A stretch of DNA of 64,000 nt from Silene conica (taxonomy: Eukaryota; Streptophyta; Magnoliopsida; Caryophyllales; Caryophyllaceae): NCBI GenBank assembly GCA_029255685.2, contig CM055315.2, forward strand, positions 33,671,501 through 33,735,500. The letters are read 5' to 3'. Positions 21,745 through 34,662 of the stretch are shown in pieces. The position numbers and the translations under genes are program-made. Numbering within the stretch: the stretch's first letter is position 1; each line of letters begins with the position of its first letter. The notes below the pieces were generated by a model, which was not told the DNA's origin, did no database searches, and worked only from the letters and a program-made list of their open reading frames with translations.

Positions 21745-24476
21745 TGTAATACCCGTAAAATCCGTCAATAAAATAAAATGAGAAATTTATTGATTAAACA
21801 AGTATCGCTTAATAGAGACACGTAAAACCGTCGCATGCATCGTTTTCCGTCACAAAATCGTTGACCAATGCATGCCTAGACATGTGGACCAATGCATGCC
21901 TAGACACTTGGCTTATGCATTAGGACACTTGTCTAGACATGCAAAGTCCCATTTTCTCTTTGTTTCCATCCTTTCCCACACCACTTTTCAACTCCCCACC
22001 AGATTTCATTCTTCATTTTCCCCACACAAACACACACAACTACAACAAAAATATATATAGAGAGAAGGAGAGGAAAACGTGAGGGAGAAGAAGAAAGAAC
22101 AAGAGGAGATCTTGCCTAGCACTAAGTAAGCTTACTTTTCCCTTCAAATATGATTTTATAACTTTTTAACATGCATTCACATATCACCTAACATCTAAAC
22201 ATGAACTTAAGAATCTACAACCATGCATGCAAAGGATTGAACATAGTAAAAACCGTTATTTTGTCAAAAACGTAGCATGCATGTAGTAGATCTAAAAACA
22301 CATGTTAAAATGAGTATTTTCAGAAAACAAAAATTTGGGACTTTCCTTAAGTTGTTATAAAATCACTCACCAAAAATTAGGACGTTTGCATGAACCGTTT
22401 AGAAATGAAAAATCATATACTACAGCCTGTTTTCTGCTTAACCGAATCACTAGATCTCACTTAAAGAGTCATCAAACCATATTTACAAAAGGAATCAGTG
22501 TCTCATCTCTTAATATGTTAAACTAAATTGAGCCTAGATGATAATAGGCTTTTGAATCAACTCGTTTCGATTTGTTAAGAGGGATTTATGATGTAAAACT
22601 TTTCATGACTCATTTTCTGACCACTGTTTTTAAAACGCGTTTTTAGATCTGATAAACCCATTTTTGAGACAACATGCATGGTTAACAATATGTTGTAGAC
22701 ACATAAAGGAATCCAATAAAGCCGACCATGCACAAAAATATGACGTTTTGGATTTATTATGATTTTTACAAGTTTCTGTTGTGTTCTGGAAAAATGTTTT
22801 AATTAGTCTTACTTGTTAAAAGTTTACATTTCCATAAAAGGGTATTTTAGTCATACATAAAAATATAATCAGTGACCCATCTCTTCACATGTTAAATTTT
22901 AATGAATTCAAAGTGTATTAGGCTTTCGTTTCGACGAGTTTCGACATGTTAAGAGTATTTACCACCCCGTACCTTTTTAAGACTCGCCTTTGGACCAACT
23001 TTGGTAGACTGTAACTTCGGACCCCTTAAACACGTTTTTAGACTCTTACCACCTAGACATTAAAGATTGACAACTAACTAAGGAACCAAACCCCACTGGT
23101 CTCACCTCAAAACATTTAGTAACGAAGGAGATATGACGATTTAAAGTTTCTGTTTCAAATCTGTAAAAACCGAGAAAGTATAGTTATCGCATAATTTACT
23201 ACAAGTAGCTTAGTAATGGTCGTTCATATAAGTAACTATTATTTTAAATATTATGTAGAGTCGGGATTCATAGAAGAGGCTCTCTAACCTTTAATCGCTC
23301 GTAAGGTAAGGGAAACGCTTATCCGTACACTCTTATTAAACCGTTACGATTTGTTACTATCTTGCATGGTAAGACTTTTGGTTATATTGAAATATTTATA
23401 TTGGTTGAATTCATTTTACAAAATGATTATGGATAAAGATTTGTTTGTTTTGATCTTTTGAAACGGGATTGTGTTTAATATGGAAAGAAGTGCCTTATGA
23501 ATTTAAAAGTTTTGGGAACCAAAACCGTTTTGCTTTTCTACAAGCTTATGATGAGTTATCAAATTTGAAGGAAGTATCTTGGTTATTTGGAAATGGATTC
23601 TCATGTTGGTTTGAAACGGTTTTTGTAGAGGGGTAGGTTGTTCCATAATAAGGGACTTCCTATACAGAGCTTCTGATGGGGGTTAGTTGATCGAGACCCC
23701 GTCCTCTTATCTTCCTCTTTGGGGTTGGCCCTTAGAGGGGTGTGCACACTCGGGATTCTAGGACAGTTTAGTACATGATTTGGAGAACCCCGTCTTATCC
23801 GGTTTAGGGCGAGGGGATCCTCTTCATACCGACGTTGGAAATTGTTGGAAAGAAATGTTTTCTTTGGTTTGGAATTATCTTGAAAGGTTGGATATGGATT
23901 TGAATATTTTGGAACACTTATGTTGTTCTTAATCATTTGAAATTATTTGTTCCCCTTCAACTAACAGTGGAAATTGTGATACTCTGTTTTCAATCTTTCG
24001 AAACACTTTTGTTACACATTATTTTAAAATGTCTTTTAAGTTATGATTTTATATTCCGTTTATTCTTTATTCGGATTGTTTACCTTACTCAACATTATTG
24101 TTGACCCTTTTATTTGTTTTGTCCTTGTTGGGACCTGCGGTGATCACAAATTGTGTGAGCAGATCGTGTAACAGGTACTCATGGGAATTAGTCGTGGGAT
24201 GCACAGGAGAGCGCGCTTAATAGTTTCATTCAAAGACAAATGCTTAAAGACTTTATCTTTCTTTTGGATCGTTGAACTTATTTTCGCTTCCGCAAACTTT
24301 AAATTTGGTTGTAATCGTATTTTACTCTTTGGATTTTAATTTTGCATTAGACAACTACCTATTTTATTTCATGGTTAGGTACTACTACCACATTTGGTTT
24401 AATTGTGACACACCCATTATCCGAATTTTACTTGAAAACCCTATTTACTAATGAATAGGATTATGGGGGTGTTACA
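21745..24476 (+). repeat. Tekay-like LTR, first copy (2.73 kb)
   Basis: It has TGTAATACCCG...GTTACA ends. It includes an ATG-rich leader near 21840-21960 with GCATGCCTAGACA repeats and a TATA-like run near 22050. It is nearly identical to 28230-30982 but lacks a 21-bp segment present there near 30315. Confidence 0.9.
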
Positions 24477-27400
24477 AAGTGGTATCAGAGCGGGTTTCCT
24501 TCTTGGATAGGTGATTAGATCTTCATATCTCTTCACCGCCCGTACACTGACCGACCATAACAAATATTTGCAAAAATTTTCAAAAAAAAAAAAAAAAAAA
24601 AAAAATTATTAAATGACGCCGGTGAGTTGAGTGTGGGATTATATGGGACGTGTATTGCTATATGTGAATTGTTGGAATAGACTTGGATATTTGAGCACTG
24701 TGAATTGAAAGGGGTACGAAATGGAATGCAATAAAGTATGTTAATATGATGCGAAATGCAATTGATTAATTTTTCATATATTATGGTGTTATAGAATCGA
24801 AGTTTAATTGTGATGATATATGAGACACGTACCTTATTGAATTCGTTGTGATTCATACATGTGATTTTATAACGTGAGTTATTTTGTAACAATCATCACT
24901 ACTAGTAATCTATTGAATGACATATATATTTTGGTTATATTTGAAGGTAAAGCGTAACGACTATAATTATTTGATGTTGTAGTCTCGCCACTTGGGTTAC
25001 CAATGATACCGGTAGGAAAAATAGAGAACTTAGAGGATTTTGTATGAATGAATTAACCTATTTATGGTTGCCAATTTAGAGATCTCAAATATAGTGAGTT
25101 TTAGAAATGAAAGTTACGTTTTGAATTGAGTATTGAAATTGTGAATATGGAAAACTAGAGACGTTACAAAGAGTTAGTCATGTGCATGAAATTGCGGAAT
25201 AATAATCTAACTACTTAGTTGAGGTATCAATGAATTCATTAATGTTATTATGGTGATAAGAAAGTATTGAGATACATAAATGGATAATGTTTCTTGGAAG
25301 ATTAAGACACAAATGATTCGTTTAACTTGGAGGGTTATTAAGAACTATTTGGAAAAAAAAATTAAATAAGGGATTTACTTTTATGCAACGATGTTTGATG
25401 AAGATAATGATGTTATGTGGGTATCAGTGGTATAGATAGTATGAGTAGAAACTATTTACTGAAAGGTATAAAAGAAAAGAATTAAGGTACTAGGACTTGA
25501 TCAATTGGAGTGATAGTTACGAATATGAATATTAGGTGATCATTAGGGTTCGAGTTAGTGCAAGGATATTAAGGTGTAATTTTATCATATTGACTTTGTT
25601 TAAGGCATTGAGTGGTATTTATGATGTAGTTATGAATGCGTTATCGGGATGTAAAGTTATATATATAAGTTATCAATGCATTTTGTGGAGAACTGCATAG
25701 ATATGGCATACACTTCTTTTGCATTAGTTATGACAAAGAGATTTCACAGGTACGACATTGGTAATTTTGGTGGCAACGAGACTTTGAGGAAATGAAAAGC
25801 TTAGACCAAACAGTAGTGATTCTTACTTGATGAAATTAGTTGAGGTAATTAGGATCAAGGACTAGATTTGAACATTAGTACATATGAGTGGAAAGGACAT
25901 TAAACCCTTAAGGTGAGTAGTTTATTTGACCAGAGTGATGTAAATGAATTTTATTGGGGATACATGAAGGAACTAGTTTACATATGGTAATTTCTCCTTG
26001 GATTTAGAGAGGAGGTCAAAGAGATTTGTAATATTTAAGGCCTGGATGAGGGATGCACATAATGCTTTAATGGTGATTAATAAGAATGAACAATTTGTCG
26101 GGGTAAGAGAAATTGTATTATTATACCTGATTGAGAGACTTGTTTATACCTTATAGGCACATTGGTGAGAAAGATAGTTGTTCACGTGCTTAAGCTAGTT
26201 ATCAGTCATACTATATATAAGACGAGCTTCATTGGATGTGTAAGTAACATATAGAATGAGAAGAGATTATGGATTAGAAAGTAAGATATGTAGTCACAAG
26301 GACGTGAGGTGGATAATATGGGAAATTTGAGCTCACGGATTATGAACATGATACCTGTGAGGTATATAGTCTAGTGCGCTATAAAGAGATGCTAAGTGAT
26401 TGTGATTAAAGCATGAGCGATAATATACCTCACTAGGGGGCGTAAGAGAAAATGATGAACCCGAGGAAAAGTGCGATCTAGATGTGGATTTCGACTAAAA
26501 ATTTTAAATGGTGATAATTATGAGGATTTCTGCAATATCTAGGGTTGTTATCCAGGCGTTTATGTAGGTGTAGAATAACAATGTCACGAGTAGTAAATGC
26601 GTGGTAAGAATACTAGTTATATTAGGAATACAATAGACATTAGGATAGTAGCCAACTGAGTGTTATGATCTTGCGTAGTAAGATATTAACGATGTGATCT
26701 TAGAAATTAAGAAAGTAGGTTACCAATAAACTTGAAGGAATTCTAGTTAGAAGTATTGGACAAGGCAATGTGGATTGATTAGCAAGTCATGTGATTATGA
26801 TCAATTGTGGACATATAATGTAATAATGAAGAGGACTTAGAGGACTTAAAGATTGGTATATATTGATTTCACAAAGGACCAAGTGAAATTAATATATGTG
26901 ATGAAGTTAAGATATGATCTTGGAATACATATATTGGGTTGCAACTAATGGACATGACCAAGGAAAGTACATGGTGAATAAAACCAAAGATTGACCTAGT
27001 ATGATATGAATTGATCTTATTGAGGAACACTTATTATTTGAGGTAAAAGTTATAAGAATTTCGGAAACTTTTGTCGTAAATATTGAATATATACTTGTGG
27101 TATGTGGGATATAAGATAATAATGTTTAAATAATTTATGCTCGGAAGACTTAGTACCGGTAAGAGTGAATTTGTGGAAAAAGTTTAATGGCTAATTAGAG
27201 ATTTAATGTCGATGGAAAATGCTAAATTTATCAGGGTATGTATTGGTTTTAATAGGTATTAAGAGGTTTGACAGATGTAATGGATCCATGGTTAAGAGAT
27301 GGAGAAATGAATTTTGAAGTTTTCAAATAAGGATCGACTATGGTTGCTAAATTGAATTACTGATGAGAGACACGAAATGTTATGAAATTTTGGGAATGAT

Positions 27401-28229
27401 AGTACGACTGTGTAATATGAGAATTAAGTTAAGGGTGACTATATTTCATGCATATTCGCATTTAGTGACATATCGACATACCGACGTAGTTAGTAGTTTA
27501 TGATTATTTGACTATTTGAGGATAAATTTATTCCGACTTGAGGTTATAGAGAAAGTTTTAAGATTTTGGCTTTAAGGAGTTGTTAGCAACGCAATTGGTT
27601 GATGGATACTAATGAACACGTGTAAAGGGTTTGATGATAGATGAAAATGATTAAGGTAGAAGATATATATAGTTGACTAAAGAGAAACATCTAGAGCTCG
27701 CACGTAACTTAGGAACGGATAATGACCGATTATTTAATAACAGGTGGAATAAAAAGTGTTGTGGAGAGTATAACCCATTACGAGGGTAATACGATTTTCT
27801 TAGAAGGGAAAGAAGTTGACCCTGAAATATATAAGTTTGTATGGGATCTTGGAACAAATTAGAGAGGTAGTGCTAGAGCTCGACAATTCGCTATCTTATG
27901 AGGAGCGGCCTGTTAAGATCTTAGATAGTAAAGTTCGAAAGACCCGAAACGGAGAGACCCGTATAATCAAGGTGCTATGGTCAAACCATGACACCGAGGA
28001 GGCCACTTGGGAGGCCATGAAACTTAAATACCCAGAGCTCTTTGAGGTAATTACCTAGTTACGAGGACGTAACGCTCTTTAAGGTAGGTAGGATGTAATA
28101 CCTGCAATTTTTTTTACTCTTCTGTTTTATTTGCATTATAAGAGACGGTTATAAATGATATCGTTAGATTTGCTTGTAGGGGAAGTTTTAGAACTTCGAG
28201 GACGAAGTTCGTTTTTAAGGAGGGTAGAT
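24477..28229 (+). other. Non-coding internal region of the Tekay-like element
   Basis: This begins with the tRNA-Met primer site (24480-24491) and a 24-base A run (24581-24604). No gag, protease, RT or integrase motif was found in any frame before the chromodomain remnant at 27816. The last 1.7 kb duplicates 20045-21744. Confidence 0.75.
27816..28058 (+). pseudogene. Chromodomain remnant, second copy
   Basis: The same 80-aa frame as at 21331-21573, with the ERPVKILD and NHDTEEATWE motifs, lies at the end of the second internal region. Identity between the two copies shows that the 1.7-kb duplication is recent. Confidence 0.75.
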
Positions 28230-30982
28230 TGTAATACCCGTAAAATCCGTCAATAAAATAAAATGAGAAATTTATTGATTAAACAAGTATCGCTTAATAG
28301 AGACACGTAAAACCGTCGCATGCATCGTTTTCCGTCACAAAATCGTTGACCAATGCATGCCTAGACATGTGGACCAATGCATGCCTAGACACTTGGCTTA
28401 TGCATTAGGACACTTGTCTAGACATGCAAAGTCCCATTTTCTCTTTGTTTCCATCCTTTCCCACACCACTTTTCAACTCCCCACCAGATTTCATTCTTCA
28501 TTTTCCCCACACAAACACACACAACTACAACAAAAATATATATAGAGAGAAGGAGAGGAAAACGTGAGGGAGAAGAAGAAAGAACAAGAGGAGATCTTGC
28601 CTAGCACTAAGTAAGCTTACTTTTCCCTTCAAATATGATTTTATAACTTTTTAACATGCATTCACATATCACCTAACATCTAAACATGAACTTAAGAATC
28701 TACAACCATGCATGCAAAGGATTGAACATAGTAAAAACCATTATTTTGTCAAAAACGTAGCATGCATGTAGTAGATCTGAAAACACATGTTAAAATGAGT
28801 ATTTTCAGAAAACAAAAATTTGTGACTTTCCTTAAGTTGTTATAAAATCACTCACCAAAAATTAGGACGTTTGCATGAACCGTTTAGAAATGAAAAATCA
28901 TATACTACAGCCTGTTTTCTGCTTAACCGAATCACTAGATCTCACTTAAAGAGTCATCAAACCATATTTACAAAAGGAATCAATGTCTCATCTCTTAATA
29001 TGTTAAACTAAATTGAGCCTAGATGATAATAGGCTTTTGAATCAACTCGTTTCGATTTGTTAAGAGGGATTTATGATGTAAAACTTTTCATGACTCATTT
29101 TCTGACCACTGTTTTTAAAACGCGTTTTTAGATCTGATAAACCCATTTTTGAGACAACATGCATGGTTAACAATATGTTTTAGACACATAAAGGAATCCA
29201 ATAAAGCCGACCATGCACAAAAATATGACGTTTTGGATTTATTATGATTTTTACAAGTTTCTGTTGTGTTCTGGAAAAATGTTTTAATTAGTCTTACTTG
29301 TTAAAAGCTTACATTTCCATAAAAGGGTATTTTAGTCATACATAAAAATATAATCAGTGACCCATCTCTTCACATGTTAAAGTTTAATGAATTCAAAGTG
29401 TATTAGGCTTTCGTTTCGACGAGTTTCGACATGTTAAGAGTATTTACCACCCCGTACCTTTTTAAGACTCGCCTTTGGACCAACTTTGGTAGACTGTAAC
29501 TTCGGACCCCTTAAACACGTTTTTAGACTCTTACCACCTAGACATTAAAGATTGAAAACTAACTAAGGAACCAAACCCCACTGGTCTCACCTCAAAACAT
29601 TTAGTAACGAAGGAGATATGACGATTTAAAGTTTCTGTTTCAAATCTGTAAAAACCGAGAAAGTATAGTTATCGCATAATTTACTACAAGTAGCTTAGTA
29701 ATGGTCGTTCATATAAGTAACTATTATTTTAAATATTATGTAGAGTCGGGATTCATAGAAGAGGCTCTCTAACCTTTAGTCGCTCGTAAGGTAAGGGAAA
29801 CGCTTATCCGTACACTCTTATTAAACCGTTACGATTTGTTACTATCTTGCATGGTAAGACTTTTGGTTATATTGAAATATTTATATTGGTTGAATTCATT
29901 TTACAAAATGATTATGGATAAAGATTTGTTTGTTTTGATCTTTTGAAACGGGATTGTGTTTAATATGGAAAGAAGTGCCTTATGAATTTAAAAGTTTTGG
30001 GAACCAAAACCGTTTTGCTTTTCTACAAGCTTATGATGAGTTATCAAATTTGAAGGAAGTATCTTGGTTATTTGGAAATGGATTCTCATGTTGGTTTGAA
30101 ACGGTTTTTGTAGAGGGGTAGGTTGTTCCATAATAAGGGACTTCCTATACAGAGCTTCTGATGGGGGTTAGTTGATCGAGACCCCGTCCTCTTATCTTCC
30201 TCTTTGGGGTTGGCCCTTAGAGGGGTGTGCACACTCGGGATTCTAGGACAGTTTAGTACATGATTTGGAGAACCCCGTCTTATCCGGTTTAGGGCGAGGG
30301 GATCCTCTTCATACGGCCTCTATCCAAGTATATACCGACGTTGGAAATTGTTGGAAAGAAATGTTTTCTTTGGTTTGGAATTATCTTGAAAAGTTGGATA
30401 TGGATTTGAATATTTTGGAACACTTATGTTGTTCTTAATCATTTGAAATTATTTGTTCCCCTTCAACTAACAGTGAAAATTGTGATACTCTGTTTTCAAT
30501 CTTTCGAAACACTTTTGTTACACATTATTTTAAAATGTCTTTTAAGTTATGATTTTATATTCCGTTTATTCTTTATTCGGATTGTTTACCTTACTCAACA
30601 TTATTGTTGACCCTTTTATTTGTTTTGTCCTTGTTGGGACCTGCGGTGATCACAAATTGTGTGAGCAGATCGTGTAACAGGTACTCATGGGAATTAGTCG
30701 TGGGATGCACAGGAGAGCGCGCTTAATAGTTTCATTCAAAGACAAATGCTTAAAGACTTTATCTTTCTTTTGGATCGTTGAACTTATTTTCGCTTCCGCA
30801 AACTTTAAATTTGGTTGTAATCGTATTTTACTCTTTGGATTTTAATTTTGCATTAGACAACTACCTATTTTATTTCATGGTTAGGTACTACTACCACATT
30901 TGGTTTAATTGTGACACACCCATTATCCGAATTTTACTTGAAAACCCTATTTACTAATGAATAGGATTATGGGGGTGTTACA
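28230..30982 (+). repeat. Tekay-like LTR, second copy (2.75 kb)
   Basis: This is the right LTR of the block, ending GGGGGTGTTACA at 30982. It carries GGCCTCTATCCAAG near 30315, which is missing from the first LTR. Confidence 0.9.
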
Positions 30983-32704
30983 CCGTGATCCCTCTAATGG
31001 GCCTTAGACAACTCAGTTCTGGGCCTAACCCGGTTGCTAGTGGGCCACCCGGATAGTGTTGTTGGAATAAGTGGTGGTAGAGTTGTTGTTGTTGTTGTTG
31101 TTGATGTTGGTGGTGGTAGAGTTGTTGTTATTATTGATGGTGTTGGTGGTGGTAGAGTTGTTGTTAGGGCAGTACAAAGGTCCAAATCCGGACCGGATTG
31201 GACCGGACCGGGGTGGACCCTGGACCGACTTGTACTAATTTCTCGACTCGTAGACTGGACCGCTGAGTTCAAAGACTGGACATTGGACCGACCCTTAGGT
31301 TTGGTCTAAATCCGGACCGTAACCCTTTGGACCGCTAGTTTTGTAATGTCATTGTTTTAAACAATAAATTCATAACTAGTATGTCATATTGTGCACTACA
31401 CTTACACGCCTTTTATAAATCTTAAAGTTAAAACACAATTGTAACAACCCAACCCACAATTGTCGTAACACAAACCCAATAAGATGGGTGCACACTTTTG
31501 GGCCCATTATTTGTCCTCGCTTAAGCCCAAAAGCACAAGGCCTTGTTACTAAGTGGGTGGGTGACAGCTATTATAAACATATCACAAGCCTCACATTCTA
31601 CCAATGTGGGACAACTTTCCTCTCATACTTTTTGGGTGTTACAAACTCCCCCACTTAAAGAACACAACGTCCTCGTTGTGCCTTAAACTTGACCGCAACC
31701 AGTGCCAGAATCCTCCCCCGCTAGGTGTGTGACCTGGGTACTCCCGGCCACAGGTGTAACACCCCGCATTTTCGTAAATTATATTTTAAGAGTTTTAATT
31801 TATTTTACGGAATAAAATAATATTTTAATATAAATTGTTAAGTTATTTTTTAAATGTTCCGTTAAGATCCGTCTTAAGAAACCTTAATTTCTTAAGATGT
31901 TAATAACTTGGCTTAAATCAAACCCGACTTAAAACCCGTTCACAACTATTGACCCGACTCAAGTAAGAAAAAGGACTACTTAAACCCCCACCAAAACCCT
32001 TATGTCGACATCTCTTCTCCCTCACAACTCTTTCCACTGCTTCTCCTTCAACCTCCATTTTTCTTATTTCTTCAAGCTTCAACTCAACATTTCGAGGTCT
32101 TCCCGAAGTCGAATCAAGGCAAGTCATACCTTTTCGGAATCCTTGTGAGATTTGCAAGACATCCGTCTCTTTCAATTTCATTTCCGTTTAACTTGAAAAA
32201 GGGGCTGTTTTGCGTAATTTCCGTTTTTAGCATCTTCAAACCCGTTTTCTTTGTTGTAGGAGAAGACTTAGAGGATCTTGGTGTTGATAGTTTCATTGTT
32301 GAAGAGGATCTTGGAGCTTAATCGCTTTTGAGGTGACGATAATGAGAAACTCGGCCTTTATGTGTATATTAGCATATTTGTTGTGATTCTTGTTTGGTTT
32401 CTGATTTTTGTCGAAATATAATGTTAAAGGACTTAGTAACATGTTTAGGGTGATGTTGTTGTGAAGAATTCATGCTTGAATTGATTGTCATATGCTTTTA
32501 AGTGTATTTTCAGTTTTTCTCATTTTGCGACGGATACATGTTAAATTCGTTTGAGGATTGTTATGGGATTTGTTTGCTGGTAGAAAGTAGTGTTGGATGA
32601 TTAGAAATGTTGGGCAAATCTTACTTGTAATAATTATGGAAGTTTGTATGTCGATTCATGATGTTTTCAAACAAGCTGGAATTCGCGTCTTCGAACAGGC
32701 TCTC

Positions 32705-33095
32705 TGAGCCGGTCGACCGACCGGCCGCCGGTCGACCGGCTGGGAGCGCGTCTTGTGTATTTTTCGTATTTCGTAGGAATTTGGCTTGGGACTGCCAGCC
32801 GGCCGACCGGCTGCCTGCCGACCGGCTGGTAGTCTCCTTGTATTGTTTGTGTTTTGCGAAACCTTAGGGAAGGAGGGAGCCCAGCCGGCAGACCGGCCGC
32901 CTGCCAGCCGGTTGGGAGTACATAAGGGGGATGGTTTACGTTTTTGTGAAGGCTAAGTTATGGGTTCCCAGCCGGCCGACCGGCTGCCTGCCGACCGGCT
33001 GGGAGGCCTTTGTGTTCTTTCGTTTTGGAAAAGAAAGAAGGAAAGCTGAGAGGTCACCAGCCGGCCGACCGGCTGCCTGCTGACCGGCTGGGGAC
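32705..33095 (+). repeat. Five GC-rich palindromic repeats in the 5' LTR
   Basis: Units at about 32706-32744, 32794-32830, 32880-32917, 32967-33003 and 33057-33093 are about 37-39 bp each, built as CCAGCCGG, then CGACCGGCTGCCTGCCGA, then CCGGCTGG. The outer CCAGCCGG/CCGGCTGG arms are perfectly inverted, so each unit can fold. The DNA between units is AT-rich and unrelated. Confidence 0.85.
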
Positions 33096-33388
33096 CCCTG
33101 TAGGCTATTTTTGGAAATTTGTAAATCGTTCGTAACTTTTAAACGGTTGATCGGTTTTGTTTGAAACTCGTTTTGTGTACCTTTGATGTGTTTTTGAGGT
33201 CCCCGGAGGATGGGCAACACTATATTGGGTTCGGGAATGGAGTGAGGATAGAGACCCCCCGGCCGGGCAACCGGAAGGGAGACCGGCTCTCCCTCGTCTT
33301 GGTTCCCGGGATCAATTAAGTGTTGATTAGAGATAAGAGTCTAGAACTATAGGTTAGTTTCTAGCTTTGATTGCTGATGTCTTGGTGC

Positions 33389-33980
33389 GTATTAAGATAT
33401 GCCTTAAGCTGGCCTCTGGACTTAATACATGCGTTGTGTGTCGCGTAATGGGATATGTGTTAAGTTCACCTCTGGACCCATTACGTGTTTTGCTTGTGGC
33501 GTGTCAGGATATGTGTTAAGCTCACCTCTGGACCTGACACGTGATCGGTTGTCGTACACGAGATATGTGTTAAGCTCACCTCTGGACCCGTTGTGCGGCA
33601 GCTAGGTATTGGGATATGTGTTAAGCTCACCTCTGGACCCAGTACTTGTTTTGGCATAGGGATATGTGTTAAGTTCACCTCTGGACCCTTTGCTTGTAGA
33701 TGTATAGAGATATGTGTTAAGTTCACCTCTGGACCCTTTACATGAATTGGATGTTGGGATATGTGTTAAGCTCACCTCTGGACCCGACATCTGTGGTAGT
33801 AGGATATGTGTTAAGTTCACCTCTGGACCCACTACTGAATTGAGTATAGGGATATGTGTTAAGTTCACCTCTGGACCCTTTACTTGCTTTGCGTGTTGGG
33901 ATATGTGTTAAGTTCACCTCTGGACCCGACATGTGTTTTAGTAATGGGATATGTGTTAAGCTCACCTCTGGACCCATTGC
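33389..33980 (+). repeat. Array of 12 conserved-loop hairpins, 5' LTR copy
   Basis: Twelve units share a loop of about 24 nt that begins ATATGTGTTAAG and ends CACCTCTGGA (the first unit is more diverged). Each is flanked by its own complementary pair, for example CGTAATGGG/CCCATTACG, CGTGTCAGG/CCTGACACG, GTATTAAG/CTTAATAC, ATGTTGGG/CCCGACAT and GTAATGGG/CCCATTGC. Stem sequences differ between units while pairing, often including G-T wobble, is kept. Spacing is irregular, about 45-60 bp. The array lies between the two GACCCCCCG motif copies. Confidence 0.88.
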
Positions 33981-34662
33981 TAGTGTTATGAATGTTTTAT
34001 CTGCTTGCCTTGATGATGGTACAGTGTCAGATATGCATGATGAGTTAATGATGTTTATTTGAGTTATGGTTTAATCATCCAAGGCATTGGATGACTCTTA
34101 GTTCGGTTTCATAAATAGTTGGACTGAAAGACCCCCCGACTGGGTAACCAGTAGGGAAACCGGCTCTCCTTCCTAACGGTTTATGAAGTTGGTTGAGAGC
34201 CGTGCATATGTAATCGCATGATAGTATGACATCAGTTGATGAGTTGTTTATGCTTCACATGTTATATATGTTGGAGTATTCTGTATTGCTTTATGTGTTA
34301 CGTGTTGTCACAAAAGGTGGCTAGGAGAACTCTAGTCACTCCCCACTGATTGTGGCGTACATGTTTACATGTATGTAGGTACATGACAGGTTGGCAGAGG
34401 GGTTGCATGGAGCTAGCGAGCGATGATCCTTCATCGATTGACTTACACTTTTACGTTAGCTAGACTTAGATTTACATTTCAGTTTTTGAGTGCCTGTAGG
34501 GATGTGCCATCCCGGGCTGCTTTTATATTACGCTTGTATACTTATTTATGTTTCAGTTTTGTAGTAGGACACCTCGCATGTTTAGTTATGTAAAGTTTAA
34601 ATTCCGCTGCATTTTTAGTACTTTGTGTGTTTTATATTTTCGCTTTCGCGAGGGGTTTTACA

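Larger units (their letters stand above)
20045..30982 (+). mobile_element. Tekay-like Gypsy block: truncated internal, LTR, internal, LTR
   Basis: The order is a 3' internal piece (20045-21744), LTR (21745-24476), full internal region (24477-28229) and LTR (28230-30982). The first 1.7 kb is almost identical to the end of the second internal region (26530-28229), at an offset of about 6485 bp. LTRs start TGTAATACCCG and end GGGTGTTACA. The primer site TGGTATCAGAGC is at 24480-24491. The purine tract AAGGAGGGTAGA precedes each LTR. Internal regions lack gag-pol frames apart from a chromodomain remnant, so the family is non-autonomous or decayed. No left-hand LTR or TSD is present, so the left side is deleted. 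Confidence 0.85.
31755..34662 (+). repeat. 5' LTR of the Tekay-type element
   Basis: This 2908-bp LTR contains GC-rich palindromic repeats (32705-33095), a motif pair starting GACCCCCCG (33252 and 34130) and the hairpin array (33389-33980). It matches the 3' LTR closely. The 3' LTR has a deletion in the second GC-rich unit. Confidence 0.93.

Noticed and set aside
30994-31309. Thr/Pro-rich and Val/Gly-rich ORFs (92 and 91 aa)
   Set aside because: They translate GTTGTT/GGTGGT simple repeats at the edge of the Mutator-type element.
33481-33977. Minus-strand ORFs with a repeated GPEVSLTHIP / GPEVNLTHIP peptide, resembling a tandem-repeat protein
   Set aside because: They translate the hairpin loops in several overlapping frames. 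No start context, conservation or other domain supports coding, and conservation is in the nucleotide stems.
33430-33985. CRISPR-like appearance (conserved ~30-bp repeat with variable spacers)
   Set aside because: The DNA is plant, the array is inside an LTR, spacing is irregular, and the variable parts are inverted pairs flanking each repeat. No cas genes are present.
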